Below, one piece after another: positions 27,901 to 37,214 of a stretch of DNA of 64,000 nt. Every line of letters starts with the position of its first letter. Position 1 is the first letter of the stretch. The DNA comes from Carposina sasakii. Its lineage: Eukaryota; Arthropoda; Insecta; Lepidoptera; Carposinidae. The stretch spans positions 5,022,001 through 5,086,000 of the forward strand of contig CP053157.1 of NCBI GenBank assembly GCA_014607495.2, in the 5' to 3' direction. The notes under the pieces are model-generated. The model was not told the origin of the DNA, ran no database searches, and saw only the letters and a program-made list of their open reading frames with translations. Made by a program: the position numbers and the translations under genes.

Positions 27901-28933
27901 CATTGTTCACTTCAATAATATATTGTGTATCACCAACTCTAGTTTTAAGCTCTAGATCACCTGAGCATAAAACCTGTACGACGGTTTGATTTGCTACGAC
28001 AATCTCCTTTATCTTGGGTTGATAACAAATATTTGACAATAAGTTTATATCCGAAACTAAATGTGTGCTTGCGCCGGAATCCAAGTGCCAGTCTGATTGA
28101 CTGAATCCTTTTGCGAGGAAAACTGCACTGAATGCATTTTTATTCATTTTTTCGCCAACAGGGCATTGATTTTTAAAATGTCCAATCTGTTTGCACTTAT
28201 AACAACGAATTATTTTTTTTCGCGCTAAACTGTTTCCACTGACGTTGACAGAAGATGTCATCGTCGTTCCATTCACTCCGCTATGTTGTAGGGAATGAGT
28301 TTTGCTGACGTTTCCAGTATTGCCACTACGCCGGTGAAAACTTTTGGCGGCAAATGCACCTTCCGACTTAACCTCAAAATCTGCACTCATGTCCAATAGC
28401 TTCGTTTTTATCGAGTCTGCACTGATGCTTATGCCCGAGTGTTCAATGGCCATAATCATTGGCCCGAATTTCTCTGGTAATCCTGCTAACATGAGCGAGC
28501 CGATCCATTGATCGTTGATCTCAAAGCCTGTTCCGATTAATTTCTGAGCTGTTTCGGTGAGCTGGCTGACGTAGTCGGTCATTGTTTCGCAATTCTCTAG
28601 GCGTATACTAATAAGGTTTCTTAGTAAACTGATTTTTCGAGAATAACCTGAATCATCGAACATATTTTTTAACGTCTTCCATAAGTCGTATGTTGTTACT
28701 GCTTGTTTAATGTGCACGTACAGAGAAGCGTCTATCGTCAATATTAGTTTTGCTTTCGCCTTCGAATCATCTGCTTTGTGTTCAGGCGAAGCCGACGGCG
28801 ATAGAGGTTCCTTGATATAATCCGCCATTCCTTCCAACACGAGCACATTTTCAACGGCGAAACACCAATCGTCGAAATTCTCTCGACCTTTCAATTTCGG
28901 AACATTTACCAAATAGCTGCTAGACATTTTCAC
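24998..28933 (-). CDS. copia gag-pol polyprotein, 1311 aa, intact
   Basis: A single frame encodes, in order: a gag region opening with YLVNVPKLKGRENFDDWCFA; a CCHC zinc knuckle at residues 244-257 (C-Y-K-C...H...C); an aspartic protease with D285 in HLDSGAST; an integrase with the HHCC finger (WHRRLGHLN ... CIVCCEGKQ) and catalytic D/D/E (VHTDLCGP, RSDNGGEF, PEQNGLCERYNR); a reverse transcriptase (NETFSPVLRYSTLR) with FVDD at about 996-999; and RNase H (YVDADWASC, LSSTEAEYMAL, LYSDNQSSIKLA, KHIDIRHHF). The order protease-integrase-RT-RNase H defines Ty1/copia. There is no frameshift between gag and pol, as in Drosophila copia. The RT box reads FVDD instead of the more usual YVDD. Transposon protein, not a host gene. 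Confidence 0.96.
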   Translation of the reverse strand: MKMSSSYLVNVPKLKGRENFDDWCFAVENVLVLEGMADYIKEPLSPSASPEHKADDSKAKAKLILTIDASLYVHIKQAVTTYDLWKTLKNMFDDSGYSRKISLLRNLISIRLENCETMTDYVSQLTETAQKLIGTGFEINDQWIGSLMLAGLPEKFGPMIMAIEHSGISISADSIKTKLLDMSADFEVKSEGAFAAKSFHRRSGNTGNVSKTHSLQHSGVNGTTMTSSVNVSGNSLARKKIIRCYKCKQIGHFKNQCPVGEKMNKNAFSAVFLAKGFSQSDWHLDSGASTHLVSDINLLSNICYQPKIKEIVVANQTVVQVLCSGDLELKTRVGDTQYIIEVNNVLCIPNLTTNLLSVSRIIASGNKVIFNEHGCSIYNSLNCCIGEAVQNNGVYRLNVVQTQKLLAAAVKTMSSTWHRRLGHLNANDLNKLRNGVVKGVSFEDKCDTSKSNCIVCCEGKQTRLPFPVSTSRSQEVLELVHTDLCGPMENESLGKARYFLLFVDDFSRMCTVYFLRSKSQTLMYFKQYKEFVENQQSKRIKVLRSDNGGEFCSTEMANYLRQCGILHQKTNSYTPEQNGLCERYNRSIVEKARCLLYDTQFEKFLWAEAVNTAVYIKNRSPAAGIDQDKTPYEIWQGRKPDLSHLRVFGSQVMVHVPKERRKKWDKKAKKMYLVGYSENIKGYRLYDPATHNVIIARDVVVMENVYDNSTTSLVIEDKKPKESDNMIPESNSDEENRNDTTYVPDSSDSSDDTFADTISLSDAIDPTEGQCDMNLPEKRVRRKPDYYQSANMCAEISGDQFSLSEVISGPEKDQWSRAIEEELKSFHDNDTWEIVNRPKEGTVVKNKWVFKKKYNSEGEVRFRARLVAKGFTQKKGIDFNETFSPVLRYSTLRLLLALSVEEDLKINHLDVPTAFLNGFLDKTVFMEIPEYSGIENCGNKKVLKLKKAVYGLKQSARAWYTCVEDCLFQLGYKKSSFEPCLFIKNDNNVKTFIALFVDDFFVFYNCQNTYEELINELVVKFRIKDLGEIKQCLGMHINVSKHSITVDQKQFIETILKKFNMSDCSHSNTPMEINLKLGKAVNNELSKNYPYQQLIGCLMYLSVLTRPDISFSVSFLSQYNGCFNETHWKHLKRLLRYLKKTKSYGLVYKKTGCNLYGYVDADWASCTLDRRSYTGFCFIMSGSVISYESKKQKTVALSSTEAEYMALSESCKEAIYLKGILSELIVSNDGMPVCLYSDNQSSIKLAYNPLFHNKRTKHIDIRHHFARECVLENKIKIEYIPTLEMPADLLTKSLSANKHYKFLKLMGIFEI

Positions 28934-28989
28934 GATTACTAAACTTATTCACTGCCAAAAAACTTATTGATTTTTGATTTTATACGTAT

Positions 28990-29003
28990 CTGGGCGCATA
29001 ACC
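28990..29003 (-). other. copia primer-binding site, complementary to the middle of initiator tRNA-Met
   Basis: Directly after the 5' LTR the element strand reads GGTTATGCGCCCAG. This is complementary, with one mismatch, to the anticodon region of insect initiator tRNA-Met rather than to a tRNA 3' end. Drosophila copia is known to prime from such an internal tRNA-iMet fragment. Confidence 0.75.
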
Positions 29004-29158
29004 TATTAAAACACAATGGTGGTTTTTGTATCAACTGACATTTATTCTTTTTAATTATTGTAGACATAAGTCAACTGACAGATAATGCCAACTTTAACCC
29101 AATGGCTCTAGTCTATTATATTATTTAGTTACATACACATTACTATGTATATTCAACA
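29004..29158 (-). repeat. copia 5' LTR
   Basis: 155 bp, identical to the 3' LTR at 24796-24950. It would carry the promoter for the 1311-residue frame. Confidence 0.9.
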
Positions 29159-29315
29159 AGTGCGCCATTAATGGACATTTCTTTCTTCCACTGCCTAAAA
29201 TAATCAAATACAAACATTTTTTTAAAACTAGCAACATTATTATCACGTGACAAGTCCTACAGGCGCCATATTTATGATTTGACAAGTTATAGGCCATTTT
29301 GTTTGTTTACAGTAA

Positions 29316-29930
29316 GGCCCTCCGCACATGGAGCTACTCAAAAGGAACTAATCACAAACTCAAGTTACTAACGAGTTTTTTGAGCGTCACCGCCCATACA
29401 TTGCCATACAGGTTCGCACACGACACGACTAGTCACTAACCAGTTAGTACCGCGTTGGCAACTGATCGCGCGTGACGCGGCGTGCCGGTCGCCGAGCTAC
29501 TAGGTTACCCGAGTTTACTGTGTTTTGATGCGAAAAATGAAAAATTTATTATCTGTTTCACGCAGCTCTCGTGCTGCAACTGACAATCTGCAGTTTACAT
29601 TATTTTGGATATATGGGTGAATCCAAAATCTGCGTCGATTCCTTCGGCGTCTGTTATGATGATAATATAGTATAATGACATCGTCATCTTCGCTCGATCC
29701 ACTCGACATTTTTATTGCTTCCAATATTTCCCCTTGCTAGGTTTTTCGCACTCCAATATTTCCCCTTGCTAGGTTTTTCGCACGTGTTTATTTGGTAGTA
29801 GAAATAACAGGAGTGACTGAAACCTTGCAATGTGAGTAGCGTCGTGTGCGAAATACAGTTTATAACTAGTTTGTAATTCTAATTACTGATTAATTCCGTC
29901 ATATTTGAGTAGCTCCATGTGCGGAGGGAC
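29316..29930 (-). mobile_element. PIF/Harbinger-type deletion derivative, 615 bp, duplication TAA
   Basis: Left end GGCCCTCCGCACATGGAGCT..., right inverse GTCCCTCCGCACATGGAGCT...: about 27 bp with one mismatch. TAA flanks both sides (29313-29315, 29931-29933), the three-base target of Harbinger elements. Inside, the minus strand at 29515-29724 encodes RRRFWIHPYIQNN ... ARELRETDNKFFIFRIK, which resembles the N-terminus of Harbinger transposases. The rest of the transposase is gone. Confidence 0.82.
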
Positions 29931-30904
29931 TAAGAGTGCAATTAACTGGCCGCAATATTTATTTGAATCAATCAATAATTATTATAAGAATCGGGACGCA
30001 AGTGAGTTCAGTAATTACCTATTTCTGAAACTGTTATACATATATTATTGAACATCTGTTTATTTCGTGTTATAAAGTAAATTTAAGAATTGTAATATAA
30101 CCTCAAACATTAGAAAAGGGATAGATTTTTTGACATTTGAAGGCATGTTTATATCTGGATACACTAGCATGTCACTAACCAGTCATGGACATTTTGTCCA
30201 TAACTGGATTTTTGAATGAACTCTTTAATTTTGTATTCTAACGACTACGATAGTGATACTATATCTTGTGTTTTTTAAATATTTGTGTAATTACAGTATT
30301 TTCCAGTCATGGACAACCATGTCCATTACTGGCTGTCCATGACTGGAGCTGAGAAATTGTACGGTTTGTCTACTTTCTTAATATCCCTCGGAAATCATCG
30401 TAAACCGAATAAAAATTGAACCGAAATTCTATGTCCATAAATTCTTAGATTTATCGTGAATCAGAATTTCATTTTAGAACTAAGTGCTTTATTGTTGTTT
30501 TTCAAACAACTATGAAGTACTGAGATCTGAATTCAAATATAGATTCAAGATAAATCTAAGACTTCATGGATAAGGATTTTGCGTTTGTTTTTATCCAGTT
30601 TACGAAGATTGCCCATGGGATATTAAGAAACAAATTAAACTGTTCCTGATAAGATATCTGAAAACTTCATTAAAATCCGTTGGGTAGTTTAAAAGATCTA
30701 ACTAAGCGAACAGACAGCAGGAGCGACTTTATTTTAAACTATCTCCAACGGATTTTAGTGCAGTTTTCAGCTATGGATAGAGTGATTCAAGAGAAAGCTT
30801 TATACGGACGGTTTAATTAGTAGTTAGTAACGTGTACGAAGTAGCGGGCAACCGTTAAATAAAAAAAATTACTCATTGGTTTTCGTAACTCTGTTGCTTT
30901 AGAT

Positions 30905-33511
30905 ATGGCTCCAAAGAAAAATTATACTCAGGAAGCAATGGGAAAAGCCATCGAAGAAGTCAGGCAGGGAGAAAAGGTTGCAGTCGCTGCGAAAAAGCAT
31001 GGTGTCCCAAGAATTACTTTACATAACAAAATTACTGGGAAGAGTCCAGAAGAGTGTAATATGGGCCCAGATACTATTCTTACAAAAGCTGAAGAAACGA
31101 TTCTTGTAAATTGGATATTTTATATGGCGGACAACCATTTTCCCATTACAAAAGATCAGCTTCTTGATAGCGTTCAAAAAATCGTCATGGAAAAGAACCT
31201 GGGGCCTTCATGTCCTTTTACCAATAATCGGCCAGGAAAGAAATGGTATAGCTCGTTCTTAAAACGACACCCGGATATTGCATTACGCACTGCTCAAAAT
31301 CTAACAAAAGCAAGAGGAGATGTCACAGAAAAAGAACTTAATGAGTGGTTTTCAACAAATACTGATTATTTAAAAAATAGAGGATTATACGACGAAATAA
31401 TAAACGACCCTCGACGTGTTTTTAATACAGATGAGAGTGCGTTTTTCCTACAACCAAAACCTGGACGGGTACTAGTACGAAAAGGGGAGAAAAATGTTTA
31501 TAAAAATTCTGGTGACGAAAAAGAAAATTTAACCGTGTTAATAACCGCAAATGCCGCGGGAGAATTGGCCCCACCGATGATTGTGTTCCCGTATGAAAGA
31601 TTGCCAGTAGTAATTGCAAATAGTGTCCCAAAAGGGTGGGCCATCGGTAGGTCCGAAACTGGTTGGATGTGCGCTAGAACCTTCTTTGAATATATGTGCA
31701 ATGTTTTTAACCCGTGGTTGGTTGAAAATAATTTACCCAAACCAATAGTGTTTTTTCTCGATGGACACAGATCGCATATGACTATGCACTTATCTGATTT
31801 CTGCAAGGACAACGGAATAGAAATTATAGCTCTTTATCCCAATTCGACTCATTTGCTCCAACCTATGGATGTCACTGTATTTAGACCTTTAAAAACCTTC
31901 TGGAAAGACCAAGTTACCACATGGAAAAGTGAAAATCAGGGAAAACGCCTAAGGAAAGAAAATTTTGCTTCAAATTTGGAAGCTGCTTTGGTAAAAGTAT
32001 CTGCAGGAGCGATCAAAAATGGATTCCGCAAGAGCGGCCTGTACCCGTTTGGACCAGATTATGTGGATATGTTCAAAATTAGTGCACAGAATCGTGCTGA
32101 ACCAGCTGAATCTAGAGTGATCGAAAAGTCGCAGTTTATGAAAAAACTGGAATCAGAAATTAAAAGTATATTCTCACATGAAAAACTGACTTTGTTTAAT
32201 CGACTGTATTACATGCCGAGAGCTGATGTTAATAATTTATTACCAAATGAGGATCAATCTTTGTACATAATCTGGGCTAAAAATAAGAATGTTTTGGAAA
32301 CGGGAGCCAATGAACAACAGAATACTCTAGAACAATATACACAAACACATGCCACTCAACATCAGATAATACAAGAGGAAATAAGGCTAGAACATAATAA
32401 ACAAGTAGGAAATACAGAAGTAGCGACTAGACAAAGACTGAGCATACAGGGACAGATCATACTAGATCAGAATATATCAGCACCAAATGCACAAGAAGAT
32501 AATTTACTAGAACAGAATACAGAAAACCCTAATGCACAAGGACAGATTATACAAAGACAGTTCACGATAGAACAGAATACAGAAGGACTAAGACACACTG
32601 AAAACGAAGAGGAACAGAATGTGCATGTACATAACACGACAAAACATAATACACAAGAACATAATGCACAAGGACAGCACATAGAAATAATTAATCATCT
32701 GACTGGACAAGCAAACAAGGAGCAACCATTTTTAACCGTATATTCTACACCAAGTAAATTAGTTAACACAAGTTTGCCTTCAACTTCAACATCATTTCCA
32801 AAAGATTTAGTTATCCCGTCACCTTTCAAACGTGCCTTATTCTGGCCCGAACATGAAACAAAAAAGCGACGTACCAAAGAGCGTTTACCATCAGCTATAA
32901 CTAGCGACACCTGGAGAGAATACATGAAGAAAAAAGAAAATGAAAAGAAAAAAAAGCAAGAAGAAAAAGAAAAACGAATGAAAGAAAGAAAAGACAAGAA
33001 AATGCTAAAGGAAAAGATGATTCTAGAAAAGAAAAATCAAAAACTTAAAAAAACGAAAAACCCAAAGATCTTAATAAGCCAGCAGGATACGTCTTCAGAC
33101 GAAGACATGGAAGTTCAGTATGCTGAGAGTGGTGACTCCGAGTATGATGAAAGTGAAAAATCTGATTCTGAAAATGAACCTTTAAGTAACATGAGATCCA
33201 ACAAAAAAACATTCCGTACACAAGAAATCAAAGATAAAAAGAGGGGTACCATTGGGTCCTACGTTATTGTAAAGTATGAGGGAGAATATTTTCCAGGTAA
33301 AATAGAAAAAACAGAAGAAGATTTATCTGAAATAAGTACAATGGTATTATCTGCAGGAAACTCTTTTAGATGGCCAGATAAGCCAGATAAAATATGGTAT
33401 AGAGCAGAAGACGTTATAGAGAAAATTAATGACCCTTTGCTTCTCAATAAGCGAGGGTTCTATAAAATTATAGAAATGGAAAAATATTTACCTGACATTT
33501 ACAACATTTAG
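30905..33511 (+). CDS. Pogo/Tigger-like transposase with long C-terminal extension, 868 aa, intact
   Basis: The start ATG follows a favourable context. Residues 1-60 form a Psq-type helix-turn-helix (YTQEAMGKAIEEVRQGEKVA...AAKKHGVPRITLHNKI). Residues about 65-150 form a CENP-B-like DNA-binding part (ILTKAEETILVNWI ... KKWYSSFLKRHPDIALR). The DDE_1 catalytic core has D176 (VFNTDESAF), D286 (FFLDGHRSH) and D322 (LLQPMDVTVF). After about residue 420 come parts not usual in short Tigger proteins: a Q/N-rich repeat block (about 465-610, EQNT/NAQGQ repeats), a K/E-rich coiled coil (about 665-720), an acidic patch (SSDEDMEVQ, SGDSEYDESE), and a compact C-terminal domain of about 90 residues (GSYVIVKYEGEYFPGKI ... 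WYRAEDVIEKI). Open along its full length although the host transposon carries two later insertions. Confidence 0.93.
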   Translation: MAPKKNYTQEAMGKAIEEVRQGEKVAVAAKKHGVPRITLHNKITGKSPEECNMGPDTILTKAEETILVNWIFYMADNHFPITKDQLLDSVQKIVMEKNLGPSCPFTNNRPGKKWYSSFLKRHPDIALRTAQNLTKARGDVTEKELNEWFSTNTDYLKNRGLYDEIINDPRRVFNTDESAFFLQPKPGRVLVRKGEKNVYKNSGDEKENLTVLITANAAGELAPPMIVFPYERLPVVIANSVPKGWAIGRSETGWMCARTFFEYMCNVFNPWLVENNLPKPIVFFLDGHRSHMTMHLSDFCKDNGIEIIALYPNSTHLLQPMDVTVFRPLKTFWKDQVTTWKSENQGKRLRKENFASNLEAALVKVSAGAIKNGFRKSGLYPFGPDYVDMFKISAQNRAEPAESRVIEKSQFMKKLESEIKSIFSHEKLTLFNRLYYMPRADVNNLLPNEDQSLYIIWAKNKNVLETGANEQQNTLEQYTQTHATQHQIIQEEIRLEHNKQVGNTEVATRQRLSIQGQIILDQNISAPNAQEDNLLEQNTENPNAQGQIIQRQFTIEQNTEGLRHTENEEEQNVHVHNTTKHNTQEHNAQGQHIEIINHLTGQANKEQPFLTVYSTPSKLVNTSLPSTSTSFPKDLVIPSPFKRALFWPEHETKKRRTKERLPSAITSDTWREYMKKKENEKKKKQEEKEKRMKERKDKKMLKEKMILEKKNQKLKKTKNPKILISQQDTSSDEDMEVQYAESGDSEYDESEKSDSENEPLSNMRSNKKTFRTQEIKDKKRGTIGSYVIVKYEGEYFPGKIEKTEEDLSEISTMVLSAGNSFRWPDKPDKIWYRAEDVIEKINDPLLLNKRGFYKIIEMEKYLPDIYNI

Positions 33512-34129
33512 GACAGGAAGTTGATCGTTATTTATTTATACGTGACAGTGCAAACTTAAGTTCTTACTTAATATTTATGATACCGAAATAAATAATTTAA
33601 AAATATGAATACTTATTTTACTCCTCTCTTAATATTTGGAACGCCTAGTGTCCATAACTAGGTCCAATACTGGATGTCCATGACTGGAAGCTGTCCAAGA
33701 TTGGATGTCCAAAAGTGGGTTCTACTCTGTTCATTACTGGTGTTCGTTAATGGCCCTATATTTTTTTATTTATTTCTAAAGGCTATAGAGATAGCGTAAA
33801 TTATCAATACATAAACTCAAAGGTAACGGTTTTTTAATAATTTACAAGCAAAATTTCATCCATGTAAATGATAACCTACACACAAATGTATAAAACATAA
33901 AAAGTTGTTCTTAAACTGTCCATTATTGGTCCCGTTACCTTACGTAACCTTCGTTAAAGGTGGCCACAAAAAAACACCGTGTATAATTTCACGACTTAAC
34001 ACAATTATCTTCATCTTCATAAGCCTATTGCAGTCCACTACTGAAAGTTCCAATATCTGTTTTTCGGCGGCTCCATCATCAGACCCTCGTTTCCTTTATA
34101 TAATGTGTAGCTGACCAAAATTCTCTATA

Positions 34130-34389
34130 CAGGGTGTAACAAAAAGGGTATGTTAAGCGAAAAGCTACGTAAATAGCCCACTATAGAGAACCTATCCACA
34201 AAATTTGAGACTCGAAATCACATGTATATTTTTCCCGATAGTATGGAGAATTTTTAAATATCTCAGAAATTTTCATACAATCTTGAAAAATAAACTTGTG
34301 ATTTCGAGTCTCAAATTTGGTGTATAGGTTCTCTACAGCGGGCTATTCACGTAGCTTTTCGCTTAAAATACCCTTTTTGTTACACCCTG
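34130..34389. mobile_element. 260-bp Tc1/mariner-type MITE, copy 2
   Basis: Ends CAGGGTGTAACAAAAAGGGT and its inverse, TA on each side (34128-34129, 34390-34391), same length and interior as 22679-22938. Confidence 0.85.
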
Positions 34390-34449
34390 TATAATCTAAA
34401 AACGGACTACTCGTGCCATTTATATTTGAGGATATCCCTAGATTCCTTG

Positions 34450-34800
34450 GAGATTCCATCATCAGATGTTATGTTTTATATGTAGGTGATCAAAACGCTC
34501 AGTAAAAGTATAAAAACAGACTACATGTGCCTACAATATTTGAGGATTGCCCTCAATTTCTCCAAGATCCCATCATCAGATCCTGACATGGTGAATATGG
34601 GATCAACTTGGAAGCATACCATGACAAACTATTTAAAAAAAATTGAAATCGGTTCATAAATGACGGAGTTCTGAGGTAACACACATAAAAAATAAAAATA
34701 AAAAAAACATACAGACAAATTGATAACCTCTCTTTTTTAAGTCGGTTGAAAAACATACAGACGAATTGATAACCTCTCTTTTTTGAAGTCGGTTAACAAG
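34450..34800 (+). repeat. LINE tail with duplicated end unit
   Basis: It contains GAAATCGGTTCATAAATGAC. Then a 45-bp end unit (AAACATACAGAC.AATTGATAACC ... AAGTCGGTT) is present twice in tandem at about 34706-34797. This is a frequent lepidopteran non-LTR 3' end. Confidence 0.55.
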
Positions 34801-35475
34801 CAAGAGTAAAGTAATGCAACTAGCAGCCTAATTGCTAGATAGCAATTTCTTCCATCCAGGTAGAAAATTAAGGCGGTGTGATCAGACAAAAGAGGCATTT
34901 TAGAATCGATTTTTTAAATACTTGTCTGATTACCACAGCTCTAATTTTTTTATATGTTATTATTTAAATCTTTATCAAGTTGTGGCCAACGTGGAAACTC
35001 AATTACTTAAAAAAATCTCGATAGAATTTCGATTTGAAAATTACCTTTTTTACGTTTTTATAAGCGAAATATCTTGAAAACTATTGTGAATATCAACACG
35101 AAACTTGCATAGTTGTATAGCGCTTTATCAGATCTAGTTTATGGCCAAAGTACATTTTTTGTAAATTTTGTAGATAATTAACAATTAATAAAAAACACAT
35201 TTACAACTACGCTGTGTTCTAATCCTTGCACTGGCCAGTCTCGCTCGGAACATTCAGTACCGCCGTGACCACTGTCAACGCCGGTTCTGTGCTTGTTTTT
35301 TCGCGCGCAAATACATAATATAAAATACTATATTTGTTTAGTAAGTAGACTTGGGAAATCGTAGTGTAACAAAAGTTAAAAAAAGAGAGACCTTACGTAA
35401 AAAAGACTTACTTAGAAATCATTAAGTACCTACCTACATAGATACTTTATAGTATGTTTTAGATTGTACTAACGC

Positions 35476-35690
35476 CCGCCCACGGCTTTGCCCGCGTGAG
35501 AGTGCATTACTCCCGTGCGAAGCCGAGGCGGGTCCCTAGTTACGTTATTATAAACCTTCCTTGTGAATCACTCTATCTATTAAAAAAACCGCATCAAAAA
35601 AATCCGTTCCCTAGTTTGAAAGATCTAAGCATACATAGGAATAGACATCAGAAAGCGACTTTGTTTTATAATATGTAGTGATTTCTTATT
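35476..35690 (+). repeat. LINE 3'-tail fragment
   Basis: CACGGCTTTGCCCGCGTGAG, AAACCTTCCTTGTGAATCAC, AAAAACCGCATC, GACTTTGTTTTATAATATG. The same family lies at 3700-3855, 42440-43085 and 51745-51920. Confidence 0.68.
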
Positions 35691-35930
35691 TAAAAATGAT
35701 ATTTATAAGTAGGTAATTATGTTACGTGTCTATTTTACCATTTCTATGACCTAGTATAATTTTATATATCTACTTAGTTTTTTTTAGATCCATAAAATCC
35801 CGGGGAAAAAATCCGGGATTTTTCCGAACATTTTGTGCAAAAGTTTACGTGTGTTAGTATAGTCCTCTTTATGACATTAAACTGCAAATAACTTAGTACC
35901 AATAGCAAATATAACAAGTAGCAGTATATA

Positions 35931-36195
35931 CAGGGTGTAACAAAAAGGGTATGGTAAGCGAAATACTATAAAAACAACCCACTGTAGATAACATATCCCG
36001 AAATTTTTAGACTAGTAGTCGCATGTTTATTTTTCAAGATTGTATGTTCATAATATTCCTGAGTGGGTTAGGTGTTCTCCATACTATCTGGACAAATAAA
36101 TATGTGATTTTTAGTCTAAAATTTTGGTGATAGGTTCTTTATAGTGGGTTATATTTATAGCTTTTCGGTTAACATACTCCTTTTGTTACACCCTG
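35931..36195. mobile_element. 265-bp Tc1/mariner-type MITE, copy 3
   Basis: Ends CAGGGTGTAACAAAAAGGGT and GTTACACCCTG, TA flanks. The interior is more diverged than in copies 1 and 2. Confidence 0.82.
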
Positions 36196-36539
36196 TATAT
36201 ACACCACTTTGGGGGATAATGGGCGTGACTATTATGTATATATGTATATGATTTCAAATTGTTTCGAACATAAATCCCTAAGGTACCCGCGAATCCCTAG
36301 CTGTCCCATGACTTCGTCCGCGTGGAATAGTGACTTTCGGCAGCATTTTAATTTTTTTTAGGCTAATTATTTTGCAAGTAAAACACATGTACATTAAAAT
36401 AAGTTATTAAGCTTATTTAAGTACATTTTTATATGCGACGTTTTTAGTACGATTTTTAAAAGAGCTGTTTGTTGCATATTGTCCTGCTTGATAATCATTA
36501 TTAAGTTGTACTCGCATATTTGTAGTGAGACAAAACTTT

Positions 36540-37025
36540 TAAAAATGACGTAATTTCCATACAAACTTTCATCCCCTATTTCAACCCCTTACATCCCTTT
36601 TTTGCATATGGCGCGCAGTGCTTGGCAAGTTTCTTACTTAATTCTCTGTATTGTTCTGTTCTATATTTTTATTTTCTGAGCCCTAAGCTTTTTTCCGATG
36701 TCATCACACAAAATTTTTAACCCCCTATTTTTAGCCCCTTTAGGGTATTCTTTTACAAACTTTGAATGTCTTATTTATTTATATCTAATGAAAAGCCTAA
36801 AAAATAAGTTTTAAGCTTCTAGCTTAAAAAATGACGTAATTTCCATACAAACTTTCATCCACTATTTCAACCTCTTACATCTCTTTTTTGCATTAAAAAG
36901 TAGCCTATGTCCTTTCACAGGCTCTAGACTATCTCTGTACCAAATTTCATCTGAATCGGTTCAGTAGTTTAGGCGTGAATGCGTAACACACAGACAGACA
37001 GAGTTACTTTCGCATTTATAATCCG
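36540..37025 (-). repeat. LINE 3'-tail fragments
   Basis: AAAAATGACGTAATTTCCAT occurs twice (36541 and 36828) with CAAACTTTCATCC after it, an internal duplication. It then runs to AGTAGCCTATGTCCTTTCAC and CAGACAGACAGAGTTACTTT. The matching plus copy is at 43556-43760. Confidence 0.62.
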
Positions 37026-37214
37026 AAGGAAGAATTTGAAGATCATACTTTAATACCACTTTGGGGTAGAAGAGTTATAAATAATAATGTGTATTATCCA
37101 GCAACTGCAAGCTATAACCGATCATAGTTATTTGTTTAGGATATATTTTTAATTGCACATCAAATAAATAATCGCCCATCAATTTAATCTCATCTTTTAT
37201 ATACATATAATCAC

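Larger units (their letters stand above)
24791..29163 (-). mobile_element. Full-length copia (Ty1/copia) LTR retrotransposon with 5-bp duplication AGTGC
   Basis: The LTRs at 24796-24950 and 29004-29158 are 155 bp and identical base for base. AGTGC flanks both sides (24791-24795, 29159-29163). One uninterrupted gag-pol frame lies inside. The 5' LTR is on the right because the element reads on the minus strand. The element proper is 4363 bp. Identical LTRs and an open frame mean a recent insertion that may still be competent. Confidence 0.95.
24768..33940 (+). mobile_element. Pogo/Tigger-like DNA transposon, about 4.2 kb without its own insertions
   Basis: The terminal inverted repeats are 25 bp with 20 matches (left starts AGGTAGAGGAACCAAT, right inverse starts AGGTAACGGGACCAAT). 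They are flanked by TA at 24766-24767 and 33941-33942. The element encodes the transposase at 30905-33511. It carries at least ten copies of a GTCCATNACTGG-like motif at both ends (24779-24792, 29163-29175, 30173-30355, 33650-33760, 33912-33925). It is interrupted by copia (24796-29158) and a Harbinger-type element (29316-29930). Confidence 0.88.
24433..33981 (+). mobile_element. Tc1/mariner-type MITE (GGTCGTCAACG family), split by a 9.2-kb nest
   Basis: The two halves, 24433-24767 and 33943-33981, re-join at the TA target into about 374 bp. This matches the inverse of the uninterrupted 386-bp copy at 42610-42995. That copy reads CTCTATACAT on one side of the break, and GTACGTACCCTTCGTTAAGG in the inverse across it. 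Outer ends are TA|CAGGATGATT and ACCGTG|TA. Confidence 0.88.
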
